Assembly: GCA_905178155.1 (NCBI GenBank)
Contig: CAJINV010000005.1
Span: 501,319-565,318, forward strand
Reading direction: 5' to 3'
From: Amoebophrya sp. A120
Taxonomy: Eukaryota > Sar > Dinophyceae > Syndiniales > Amoebophryaceae
DNA length: 64,000 nt
Shown here: piece after piece, positions 45,401-56,080 of the stretch
Position numbering within the stretch: the first letter of the stretch is position 1
How the letters are laid out: each line of letters starts with the position of its first letter
Translations under genes and position numbers: made by a program
The notes under the pieces: generated by a model
Databases searched by the model: none
Told to the model about the DNA's origin: nothing
What the model saw: the letters and a program-made list of their open reading frames with translations, nothing else

Positions 45401-46924
45401 ACAAAGGAAGAGGAACGAATGCGCATGGCATTTTGCAAGGGATAGAGAACAAACTACCACCAAAGCACGTTATACTTGTTTGAGATCTTCTTTTTCAGCA
45501 AGTATTTGCGGAGATCCTTCTTCACCTCTGCGCTCTGAGGAGGCCAGCTCATCGTGTCCGATAGCGGCGCTTCGATGTATTGCTGTGCAGTGCGTTTTTG
45601 ATTTGAAAATTGCGCCAGACTCTTTTCTTGTCATTTTTCAGAGAGAAGCATGAGGTTCGTGGCGCAGCACAAAACTGACATAAAATATCCAGCCCTGATA
45701 CCTTGAGTTTCCCGGGCTGCAGGCCCTTTTGTGCCGGTGTCCTGACTTTGAAATCCAGCAGCTTCCCTCGATCCTTCACGTCATCACCAGGCTTGTCTGG
45801 CACAGCTGCCGCTGCTGTGACGACTCCACCAACGCTGACGGACGAAGACACCGGCTGCAGGGTCATGGCTGATGAAGAAGATGCAACTGCGCTCGCGCCA
45901 CCGGCGACAACGCCGGACGAAGGGACACTCGCTAATCCACTTCCCGGCGGAGCCACCATTATAGCACTGGTGGATGACGACGCAGGCGCCGAGCCCACAA
46001 CTGGTGTAGCTTTTGCAATACCGACGCTCCCTCCATAGTTGTTCATTTTCCCTGGTGGTAAGTAGCTCGGCGCCGTGACGCTGCTGCTGCTACCTGCATA
46101 GGGGTTTGTGGCGGTAGATCCGGCGTACGTGTAGGAGCTTGTCGTCACACTCGCCGTAGCTCCCGCTGACATGCTCGGTGGCCGGTAAACGGAAGGTGCG
46201 GGCGTGGAGGAGGCCGAAGCAGTGCCTCCTGGTATTATCTCCTCTGGAATTGCATCCAAAGAGGAACTGCCGGCAGCAGCTGGCGGTGCCGGTGCGGCTG
46301 CCGCCGTGTATGCCGACGGTGGCGGCGGTGCCGCGTAGGTGGACGCTGTGATTGCGCCAGGTGTGTACGACGAACCGGTTGCTGGTTTGTAAATCGATGA
46401 GGACGAAGATGACGATGTTCCTGCGCTCCCATAGCCCCCTGCTGTGAAGGACGTGCTACCTCCAGTCGCTGAGGAAGCATAATTACCAACTGAAGAAGCT
46501 GTTGCCGTAATGCCGCCGGGTCTGTACCCAGTTGTGATCCCACTTACGCTAGGAACAGATGCAGAACTTGAAGCCGCGGGGCGAAGTCCGGTGAGGCCGC
46601 TGGTGTAGGAAGTTGGGCCGGAAGTTGATGAAGACGAGGCGGATCCGCTGGGAGTAGCTGTTGTGGCAAGATTCGTATTTTCTTCAGATTGAAATAAACA
46701 TAAACAAAGCCGATTGCAGATTCATATCAATGTGAAAGAAAAATGTAGTGACGTATTTGACTTTGTGAATGATCAACGGACTACTTCGCAAGTGCTACAA
46801 CACAAGATTGTCGAGCAGTACGCTTTGCAAGGCTTCCCGCGAGGCCTCCAGGCATTCCGCTCAAGGAGGATCCACCGGGAGGTCCCAGCCCACTGGGAAT
46901 GCTACTTGTGAAGTTTTTCTTCAT
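42425..46924 (-). CDS. Low-complexity protein with C-terminal TPR region, 1,145 aa
   Basis: Exons 46924-46822, 46681-45702, 45582-45476, 45339-44855, 44717-43824, 43663-43439, 43309-42788, 42546-42425. Six introns are GT-AG, the last is an introner; 1,146 codons including stop. Start ATG gives MKKNFTSSIPSGLGPPGG. Residues about 35-360 are Ser/Thr/Ala/Pro/Tyr-rich. Residues about 360-555 form a more structured block (VEGTYHYKEKVIPATD, RKVMLSYDASTKKWTFSERR). A Lys/Ser/Ala-rich linker follows. From about 845 to 1010 lie TPR-like helices: EYTLAVREYKEALRIKPQDANAQ, YNLSLRYWDKGKATLAIKECENA, and YRLGVLYFDKRMFDVARKEM. The end is LLGRSDLDWQF. TPRs mediate protein contacts; the partner is unknown. The upstream GC-rich element begins within about 0.8 kb of its start. 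Confidence 0.82.
42552..42787. mobile_element. Introner, family B
   Basis: 236-bp core between exact copies of GCATC; ends TATGGGATTCTCAAACG and CGTTTGAGAACGCCATA. Excision joins SLSGPQM to LPDFCARFQGDIF. Confidence 0.92.
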
Positions 46925-47705
46925 CGTTTTGTCCTTTTAGACAAGTAGTTTGAAACTCCACTACAGCTCTACGCCGACATTCCGAACGAAAATTATCAGG
47001 AGGGCCTCTTCATCTGCAAGCCATTTTTTTGTCAGGACTTCATCTGCGACGATTTGGCTCACTTATTCTCGCTTGAAAGCTGCAACATAAACGTCACACA
47101 CGAAGACGATGAGGATGATAAGAAAGGAGAAAAAATAAAAGAACCTTTCTCATCAACGACACCTCACGTCATCGGCTCCCTGCCTTTACCTCCTCTCGAT
47201 TTACCAGCCACAATTTTGCACTCCACGACCTCATTTCAATCTCAAAATGCCAAACCTCTCGCCACTCACAACACGTGAGCACCCCAACACCTCATTGTCT
47301 CATTCAAAGTTTGCTCGCATTCGTTGCCTTGAAGTTCAAGCCTGGCCATGTTGCTCAGACTTGCAGCGACATTCCGTTGCTTTTATACAGCAGAGAGAAC
47401 AAGAACCTTGTGTACAAGATGCACCAGAGGTGGAGGCCAATGACTGAACAACACCGCTCCGGGCGCTGCGCTGCCACCTGTGTGAGCGCGGCAACCTCGG
47501 TCTACTTACTTCTGAAGCCAAACTGGTGGGGCCGAGCGAGCGAGGGGCAAGAAGCAGGCTGCGCCCGTCCGAACGAAAACTGACGGCGCGCCCCTCCTCT
47601 GATCGGGCAACGCCCAGCCGCAATTGTGCGCGGGCGCCGCACACACACACACGGCCACCAAGCGGGGCCAGCGGGGCCAGGCCGTTGCACGGCCGACAAA
47701 CAATA
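46925..47705. other. Intergenic region turning GC-rich
   Basis: Ordinary composition to about 47450, then GC-rich up to the left arm of the composite element. No gene supported on either strand. Confidence 0.5.
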
Positions 47706-48149
47706 GCAGAAGAGTTTATAGAATCCCGGGTCCCAGGGTAGGGAGGACCAGGGAGGGGATTTTGCTATATAAAACCGAAAACCGAAAACCGAAAAATCAT
47801 AAAAACCCCAATCGCGGCGGTATGATGCTCTTTAACAATTTGCGCGAGTTTTCCATGCGGAATATACTCAATCTCCATGGTAGTGCGATGTCGGGAATGC
47901 GGCGACAAAAGACAAAGCTATAAGGCGACGCGATGGCAGAGGCAAAGCTACCCTACAAACGGACCGCGCAAAGCTTTTCAAAAATATTTCAACAATAAAT
48001 TTCCAGCACATACACAAAGTTTGCCCCTGATCCACATCCAACCGCCCCGGGCTTTGGACTGTTTTCTCCCCCGCGGGTTAGGCACCCTGCCCGCATTAGT
48101 TCCAAGGTCTTTACTCCCGTGCCACGCCGTCATGACTAAATAATGGCTA

Positions 48150-50470
48150 TGCCTATTGAGTAATGTTCTGCAGGACACGGCGGCGCGGCGACCGATAAAG
48201 GAAAAGCAAGACCAAGACCCACGGCCCCTCTGGACCCGAACTACGCGAGAGGGCCCAGAGAAAGCCGCGCGCGGCAGGCCGGGCACGGCCCGCCCGGCTG
48301 TCACAACGGTGCCCATAGCATGGGCGCGCACATGGGGTGGATGCCCGGGCCGAGGCCCACTGCCGCCCAACTTTTGGCGGGCCCCACCCCTGCTCTTTTT
48401 GCCAGTCTCCTCATTAGGGCGGCGGCATGCAGCTTCTCTGCTCCATCCTTCCTCGGGCCCTCGCCGGCAGTTCGGCCGCCGAGCTGGTTTGCCTGCGTGG
48501 GTGCGTGCCCACCGCCATTGCGACCGACCGGGCGAAGTCAGTCAGTCCAGTGGGCAAAATAAGTGGCGCCACCCTTCCTGCGGGCCCCTTCGCCCACGCA
48601 CGCCTGTCCTGGGGCCGGCCCCTTTTTCGTGCCCGCCCGCGCGGGCGGGGCGCGCCACGCAGGCAGTTTCTGGCTAGGGCGCGGGCGGTACACCCGCACG
48701 CCGAGTGCGTGGGACACACGCACGGGCCGGGCAATACAAGGAGCGAAGGCCCGGGGCCCCCGGCGAAATGGACGGGCGCGCGCCGGGGCGGACGGAGGCG
48801 GGCCAACAGGCCGCCTGGCTGCCCCGAAGCACAAGGCCGGCCAAAAGACTGCCATGGGGCGGCGCGGAGGGCAGGGCAGAAGCGAAAGCCGCCGGGGCGG
48901 GCTCGGACGGCAAAGGGCAGACTGGCCCGCCTCCCTGGCCGCGCTCTGCGGCGCACCCTTTCCCCGGGGCGGGCCAACGCCTCCAATATGCGGGCGCGCC
49001 TCCCGTGCGGCGGGCCCGGGCAGACGCACCAACGCGGAGGCCGCAAGGCGGGCCCCCCCGTTCTTCTTTTTTCTGGAAAAACTGGAAAGAGCACGGCAGG
49101 GGCCTCCCGAATATCTCCCCGAAGCCTTCCCAAAATTTTCCAAAGCCAATAGAATGAAAAGCCAACGCAGAAAACACCCGGCGCCCCCTTGAAATACTTT
49201 CTTTCGGAAGCACTCACTGCGCTGGGCCGCGGCGGGCCAAAGCCGCCCGGAGCCATTCCGGACCCCATCCCCAGCGAGCATAGCTACAAAAGAAGCCCGC
49301 GCCTATGCCGGGGCGGGAATGGAACACCACCAGCCCCCCTAGCCCGCCCGAATGAAATAGCCGCCGGGGCCTTGGGGCGACCGCGGGCGGTCGCTCGGGT
49401 TGGGCCGGGCGCTGCGCACAAGGCCGCGGAGGCCAGAGAGACGCTTGCCGCTTGCGGCCGGCCGCAAGAAGCCTCCGGGCTTCGCGCGCAAAAGCCAGCG
49501 GGCGCCGGGCCCCCGGCGCGCGGCTGTTCTTTCACTCTGCAACAAAAAACCGGCGGGGGGGCCTGGCCCGGGCAACTTCTAACGACCCACCCAAAGGGCG
49601 GCGCGGCCCACCCGGGGTGGCGCAGGGGCCAAAGCCCGGGCCCAGTCAAAAGCTAGCGCAGGGGGGGCCTTAGCCCCCGCCCCCGAGTTGCTTCGCCCGC
49701 GATCGCCAAAGAGCCGCAATACCCTACAGCACCAACGGACGCACCCACTGGCGCCGCGGCAAGGTCAGCGGGAGGTATTTGCGTGCGCCCGCTGCCATCC
49801 TGGCTCCTGGGCCAAGTCGCCTCCCCGCCGGCCTGCCATTTTGCCCGGTCGCGGGCGACCTCACTCGCGGGACGGACCTCCCGAAGGCTGGCCTGCAAAA
49901 ACCGCGCGGGGCCCCGCCTTGCCACAACGCCCCCGCCCCGCGCTGCTCTGCCAACATCGCGCGCGCGGGGCGCTGGTGACCCCAAAAGGGCCACCGACAC
50001 AACAAAGGGAGCGGGCGCCCCTGGGCATGGCGAAAAGCGCAAGACCCACGAAGGGCAGCCCTTTCGGTGTTTGTACTTAGTGCCAGGCGGCTCCAAATAA
50101 AATTGGGCCCGGCGGCGCGCCACGCCGGAGTGTCTTCCCAATGCCAAACGCGACGCGAGCTGGGCAGCCGAGGACACGGCACGCACAAACGGCGCCCCGG
50201 CTGGCGGGCAACAGACACGCCAAGAGCTTGGGGCTTTGGAAACTTTTTGGAAAGTGGGTGGGGAACTTGCGCTACCTAACAGGGGTCGCCACTTGTGCGC
50301 CCCTTGCTCTGCGCCATGCTCTACGAACAGAGAGCGCGTCTGGATTCAGCTCCCGGGAGCGAAGTCCAGCCTTCCTCCCTCGGACCCAACTCCCGGCGAA
50401 AACTGCACGGCGGCGCGACTTTTGGCGCCTGAGTTTTATGGCTATGGCGCTCGCCTGCGTGGCAGCTTGC
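48150..50470. other. GC-rich island 1
   Basis: Very high GC, rich in GGGC/GCCC and CGCG words. Long overlapping ORFs occur in nearly all frames on both strands simply because stops are rare; their Arg/Pro/Ala/Gly translations show no domain. Non-coding or structural DNA is the simplest view. Confidence 0.6.
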
Positions 50471-51029
50471 CAAAGTCAACGGCTGGCAAGCTGTAGCGCA
50501 CAAATGAGGCTGAGGGGCCAAGGAAGTGCGAAGCTGTTGAAGTGGCTTTCTCAACTCTCAGTAGCTTTATTCTCCTTCGTTTCTGCGTTACAAATGCAGA
50601 AATGAAGGACAAAAGAAACGCGAAGAGCTTTCTCCTGTCCTTCGTTTCTGCGTTACAAATTGCCATCATGATTGGCAAGCTGTAGCGCAGAAATGAAGGG
50701 CAAACTATTGAAGTGGCTACTCCAACTGTCCTCCATCGGAAGAAAGTTGAAAAAGTAGCCACTTCGATAACAACTGCATGACAAATTGCCACAGTAGTGG
50801 CAGTTGTTGAAATTGAACAACAACGCAAACGCGTTCAAATTATAGCCACTGCAGCAAGAATTATCTGTGTTGTTGTTCAGTTTGCAACTTGTCACGCAGC
50901 TTTTGATGAAGTGGCCACTTCAACTCTCCACCAGAGTGTCGTGAGCAGCTGCGCGACACGTTGCAAACTGAAGCTGGACAACGACGCCAATTGTTGAAGT
51001 GGCTATGTCAACAATTTGCGTCGTGTGCG

Positions 51030-51770
51030 AGCAAAAATTGTGAAAGTGGCCACTTCAGCAGTTCGGGTTCTGCGAATTGTTGAAGTGGCCACTTCAGCAA
51101 TTCGGGTTGTGCAAAATGTTGAAATGGCCACTTCAACAAAACCCGAATTGCTGAAGTGGCCACTTCAACACTTTGCACAATTATTTCAACAATTTGCACA
51201 ACGCAAATTGTTGAAATAGCCATTTCAACAATTTGCACAACCCAAATTGTTGAAGTGGCCACTTCAACAATTTGGGTTGTGCAAAGTGTTGAAATGGCCA
51301 TTTCAACAATTCGGGTTCTGCGAATTGTTGAAATGGCCACTTCAACAATTCGGGTTCTGCGAATTGTTGAAGTGGCCAGTTCAACAATTCGGGTTGTGCA
51401 AAATGTTGAAATGGCCACTTCAACAATTCGGGTTCTGCGAATTGTTGAAGTGGCCACTTCAACAATTCGGGTTGTGCAAAATGTTGAAATGGCCATTTCA
51501 ACAATTCGGGTTCTGCGAATTGTTGAAATGGCCACTTCAACAGTTCGGGTTGTGCAAAGTGTTGAAATGGCCATTTCAACAATTCGGGTTCTGCGAATTG
51601 TTGAAATAATTCGGGTCGTGCAAAATGTTGAAATGGCCATTTCAACAATTGCAATTTAGGGTTTTGTTGAAATGGCCATTTCAACACTTTGCACAGCCCG
51701 AATTTTTGAAATCATGGCCACTTCAACAATTCGCAGAACCCGAATTGTTGAAGTGGCCACTTTCGCAATT
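51030..51770. repeat. Palindromic satellite, about 39-bp units
   Basis: Around 15-18 tandem units, each centred on a palindrome such as GAAGTGGCCACTTC or GAAATGGCCATTTC, spaced by AATTCGGGTTCTGCG or AATTCGGGTTGTGC. Each unit can form a hairpin through TTGTTGAAGTGGCCAC. Decayed units extend to about 50500 on the left and 52130 on the right. Long ORFs on both strands here reflect the repeat only. Confidence 0.9.
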
Positions 51771-52309
51771 TTTGTTCAATTTCAATAAATTGTCACTATT
51801 GTGGCAATTTGTCATGCGCTTGCTATTCAAATGGCTACCTCAACTCTCCGCGAAGTTGAAGTAGCCACTTCAACACAAGCTGCGTGACACGTTGCAAACC
51901 CAAGCCGAACAACAACAAGAACGCAAATTGTTGAAGTGACTACTTCAAAAATTTGCACAGCGCAAGTTTTTGAAGTGGCAACTTCAACAGTTTGCCTGTG
52001 CGAATTGAAGTAGCCACCTCCATAACAACTGCGTGACAAGTTGTAAACTGAACAACAACGCAAACTGTTGAAGTGGCTACTTCAGCAATTTACTGCGTCG
52101 CTGTTCAATTTCGTCACGCAGTTGTTATTGGTATGGCTATCAGAAAGCTGAAGGGGCCTTGGCTTGAAAGTTCGCCATGCCATCGGTGAACACATTTTTA
52201 AAAAATGCCCGATGCTTTTTCTATATAGACGCGAACGCTCCTCCCTGGTCCTCCCTGGTCCTCCAGGGTCCTCCCTACTCCCTGTCTATAAATTTCTCTG
52301 CAATAGACA

Positions 52310-52840
52310 CCAAACGCCTCCCAAGGGCCCCAGGCCGCTGCGCTTTTCTGTGTCGTGGAAGGATGGGGGCAGTCGCTGCGGCCCCCAATGCATGGCGGCC
52401 GCCCGCGGCCCGGCCCCGGGCCCAGCGGCCAAACAGATCTGCCCATGGCGCCCCGCCAAGCTGTCCAAAAAGCCACAACGCGGGCCCCGCTCCCCGGCCT
52501 CTATCTTCGACGTCGCCCAGGCGCTCTCTGCGAGTACACAAACTCGCAGAGCCGCTCCGCCACGTGTCCGGCGCTGCCCCGAATGCCACTGGGTCGCGTA
52601 GATTCCACTGGCGACACCCATGCAGAAGGTGAAGGGTCCGGCTTTCCGCCGTTGATGGCCAAACGAAAACACGGCGCCACCAATGGCCCGGCTGTCGGTC
52701 CTCTTTCGGCTGTTGCTCCGCCGGCCCGCATGTGGTATGATCCATGCAACTGCTTGCGACCCAGGCCCGCGGGGTCGCCAGGCACTGCGCTCATGTGCGC
52801 CGCCCGGGCTTCACGTCTGTCGACACACAGCCACCGGCGA
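52310..52840. other. GC-rich island 2
   Basis: Right outer flank of the composite element, similar in composition to island 1. ORFs in many frames, none with features. May be part of the same element. Confidence 0.5.
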
Positions 52841-53181
52841 CGCGGAAAGCTACCAAGAAGTTCACAAGAAGCGCTTCATTTTTTTGGATCTCGCTCTGTC
52901 CTCTGAACATTGCTTGTGGCACTGAGGCTCTCGAGAAACGTCGGACACTCAAGATTGAAACGCATAGCAGGACTTTTCTTTTGCTGCATGTCTCAAGTCC
53001 TCCTCGAAGATGAAACTCGCCGCCAGTTCGGAACAGCGACGCCTTCTCAGCCAAACACAAACTAGAGGGAAGTTCGAACACATGCAGGCAGAAACCACGC
53101 GTAACAATATTCTGTGACTGTTGAAATTAGAGACTAGCTCGAATACGAGCGTCTAAACCTCAAAGAATGGACTTCAGGATG
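52841..53181. other. Short intergenic stretch, nothing seen
   Basis: Normal composition returns. 3' flank of the coiled-coil gene. Confidence 0.5.
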
Positions 53182-55816
53182 TCAAGACAGCAGTTCTAAC
53201 GGTCGCAAAAGTTTCCAGGAGTTGTCCTCTGTAGGTTGCTCGTGTCGTCCCACTCTAGTTGCAGTGCTTGTAGAATTTGCGTTCGCCGTAGCTTCTACTT
53301 CAGAAGCCGGGTCATACTGTTTCGCAAGTTGTCTCAACGCGGCTCCGACAGTGTTGTTCCGCTTGCCGTGCTGAGTTCGCTCGTTCGGATCCGGCACTCG
53401 CTCGCTTCCATATTGCTCGTGGTGACCTCCACCGCCGAGGTATTGCGCATCGGCATCGTCGTGGGTTTCTCCAGCATGATCATCTCCCAGCAGTTCTTCG
53501 CCATTCGCGTCTCGCTGCGTTGCGGGAACCAGCGGTGAGTCAATTTTCGCCACCAAGTCCCGCGTGATGTCCTTGATGTTCACCCGATCGTGGATGCCGG
53601 TCGAATTATGCAAATGCGCCACACCGTACTTGTTAAAAACCCTGCTCCGCGAGTCCGTCAAATCCAGCCGCACCTCCGTCTGAAACCTCGCGCAGTCCTG
53701 CCGCAAAGCTTGCAAATCGAGGTAGAAACTCTGTTTCGCCTGCGTCCAGAAATTTTTCGCGTCGTGCTGGAGCGTTTGCTTCAACCGCAGAAATTTTACT
53801 TCCAATTCGCGGTACTTCTGATCCAGAATCACCTCTCTCTGTTGCATCTTCTTGTTCTGACTGTCAAATGCAAGCTGGAGGTCCGCGGAAAGGTGAATCT
53901 GGGCGGTTGGGTCACCGTTGTAAGCCGTTTCGACTGCGGAAAGCGGAGACGGTACCTGTGGGGTTTTGGTGATGATGAAAGAGGTATTTGTTTTTTGTTT
54001 TCTCGTACGATTATTTGACCCATGTCTTAACACCAGAACCATCAAAGTAGACGAGGGTACGCATCCACGCAACAAATGAAAACCTAATCGTTCCAAAATA
54101 TACTCTTACCACCGCCCCTCCCGTCGCCTGCAGGTAGTTCGCCGAGGAGCCGGGAAACGGGAACGCCAACTCGAGTTCCAATTGCGCCAGCCGCTCGCGC
54201 ATCTTCTTGACTTCCTCCGCGACAAAGCCGGTTATTCTCGTTTCCGCTTCTTCCAGCTGCTTTTGATGGATCGTTCCGCCGTGAAGCTTCGATTGCGCCA
54301 GCGCCGCAGTGCGGAGTTCGCGGACCTGGGTCTGCAGGGAGCGGACCTCTTTCGCGTTATTTGATAGCGCCACTGTATTCTGTCCTGTTGGGTGCAGCTG
54401 CTGATGCTGGAGAGGTGACGAAGGATCTTGTCCAAGAACCACCGTGGGCGAAAGTGCTGCTCTCGTCGCATCCTCTGGATGGTTTACAATCCCTGTCTTG
54501 CTGTTGAACAACCCGAAAGGCGATAGGACTCTCGTTGCAAGCGCAGGCGAGTTTGTTTCCGCCGGGTTATTCACGCTCTCCAAAATCTTGTCAACCTCCC
54601 GGGTCGTTGTACTGGCTGACGCAAGAACTTTGTTTCCTTCCAGCGCCTCGTTGATCTTCTGCGCCATCTGCTGCAAGTCATCTTCGTACCAAACCACCAC
54701 CGGCGCAATGGCCGTTTCGATTTCGCCTAATCTGCCTTCGTAGGTTGCGCACTTCCGCAGCAAATCCTCAATCCGATTGGTGTTCACGTTTTCCTTCAGT
54801 TCCAGCCGGCTCTCCAGGTCGTCAACTCTTTCGAGAAGCTGCGTGTGAGCAGAATCATGGCTAGCACGATCAGGCTGATGAAGTAGGTCCGTGCCAGTTC
54901 CTGCGAAGGCGGAGGAAGATGACGCTCCTTCCAACCCGTGGCTTTCGACCTTCTGGATTCTCGCGAGGAGCTCCGCGACGCGTCCTCCAGTTGTCTCTCC
55001 TTCTTCACGAAATAAAGCGTCCTTCAACAACTGTTGAGAAGATTCGCTGGTCTTCACTTCCAATTGCTTCTGGATTTCCGCTCGCACAAACTCCGTTGTC
55101 GTTAAATCCACGATCTGCGCCACCTTGCTGTCCAACTCCGCCGCGAACTTCGTTTCCATCACAGCAACCCTCTCTTCCACCTCTCGAGCCACAGTAGCCG
55201 CAACGACGTCCGCAAGCTTCTGCTCCACGTTTTCGCGGATGATCTGCTCGATCGTCCCGTCGTAGATCCCATCGAGCTTTTTTCCCACGACCTGCAGCGT
55301 GATTCGGAGCGAATTCTTGATCTCCTTGACGTAGTTCTGGAGAAATTCCAGCAACGGCTCAGGAATCGTTTTGCTCGCAATTTCCAGTGCGCGGATCGCA
55401 AATTCCTGTTCCCGCTGCCTGTTGTCGAGCGACTGGAGGTTTCTTTTGAGTTCCTTCTGCTGCAAATACAGTCCCCGGACAATCTCACCCTCCTCGCTGT
55501 GCAGAAAGGCATCTTCGAGGTGCTGCTGATGCTTCGATTTTCTGTTCGCGGCGGAAGGGCTTCGGCTATGCTGACTGGCGGTTCTGGAACTGCTACCAGC
55601 TGCACCTGGTCCTCTTCGGAGGATCGGGACGCGACCGTGACCATCCTCTGTGGGGGTGGTCGTGGGGTGCCCATGCCGGTCATATTTGTAGGGGCTGTGC
55701 TCGTGCTGCGTCGGCGATTCCTTGGTCGATACGGCGGGCGAGTGAGAGTGCCCGCGTGCTCTGGGGCGGTGGAAGCTGCTCGCTGCTGGGGGATGGGGAT
55801 GATTTGCCGTGGACAT
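53182..55816 (-). CDS. Coiled-coil protein of unknown function, 826 aa
   Basis: Exons 55816-54110 and 53955-53182, joined by a GT-AG intron; 827 codons including stop. The first 110 residues are His/Pro/Ser-rich (disordered). From about 105 to 300 the sequence is strongly helical with heptad spacing (LYLQQKELKRNLQSLDNRQR, EQIIRENVEQKLADVVAATV, VEERVAVMETKFAAELD). Further coils lie near residues 365-390 and 520-590 (EVRSLQTQVRELRT, VAEEVKKMRERLAQLELEL). Exon 2 opens with another coil (MQQREVILDQKYRELEVKFL) and ends in an acidic/His-rich tail. Such proteins are often cytoskeletal, basal-body or tethering proteins, but no family is recognised. No introner is inserted. Confidence 0.85.
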
Positions 55817-56080
55817 GCAAGAATAAAGTTAAAGATCAGACAGGACAGTTATGTCATTCTGAACTTGGTTCGCGTGTTGAGCTTGTTGAGGAGCATAGTT
55901 CTGCTTGGATGTATCACTATCTCTTCTCCCTCTATAAAAGACGCCGCCCTGTGCGTCGGTAGTGCTTTTTGAGGTTCTCGTTCCCCATCTATTTCTCTCG
56001 CTCCGCAGGTCATCGCTTCGTTAGGTCCGAGCGCTAGAGGGGGGCGTGCTATTTCCAGGAGCCTGGAAAGGCTTTGCCAA
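55817..56080. other. Short 5' flank, nothing seen
   Basis: Promoter side of the coiled-coil gene; no recognisable motif. Confidence 0.4.

Larger units (their letters stand above)
47706..52300. mobile_element. Composite element, about 4.6 kb, with imperfect terminal inverted repeats
   Basis: The left arm (47707-47769) and the inverted right arm (52220-52300) share GCAGA, TTTATAGA, GTAGGGAGGACC, GACCAGGGAGG and CTATATA in the same order. Between them lie a GC-rich core (48150-50470), copies of the introner word GCGTTACAAAT/GCATGACAAAT near 50580-50790, and palindromic satellite units (51030-51770). No transposase is recognisable. The GC-rich sequence continues outside both arms, so the true ends may lie farther out. 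Calling it one mobile unit is an inference from the arms. Confidence 0.5.

Noticed and set aside
48414-49281. Several long overlapping ORFs in GC-rich island 1 on both strands
   Set aside because: High GC removes stop codons; translations are Arg/Pro/Gly/Ala-rich in every frame and show no domains.
51008-51687. Long repetitive ORFs on both strands (WPLQQFG-type repeats)
   Set aside because: They are translations of the palindromic satellite; open on both strands by symmetry.
51030-51770. CRISPR-like array of short repeats
   Set aside because: Repeats are adjacent palindromic units without unique spacers, and the genome is eukaryotic.
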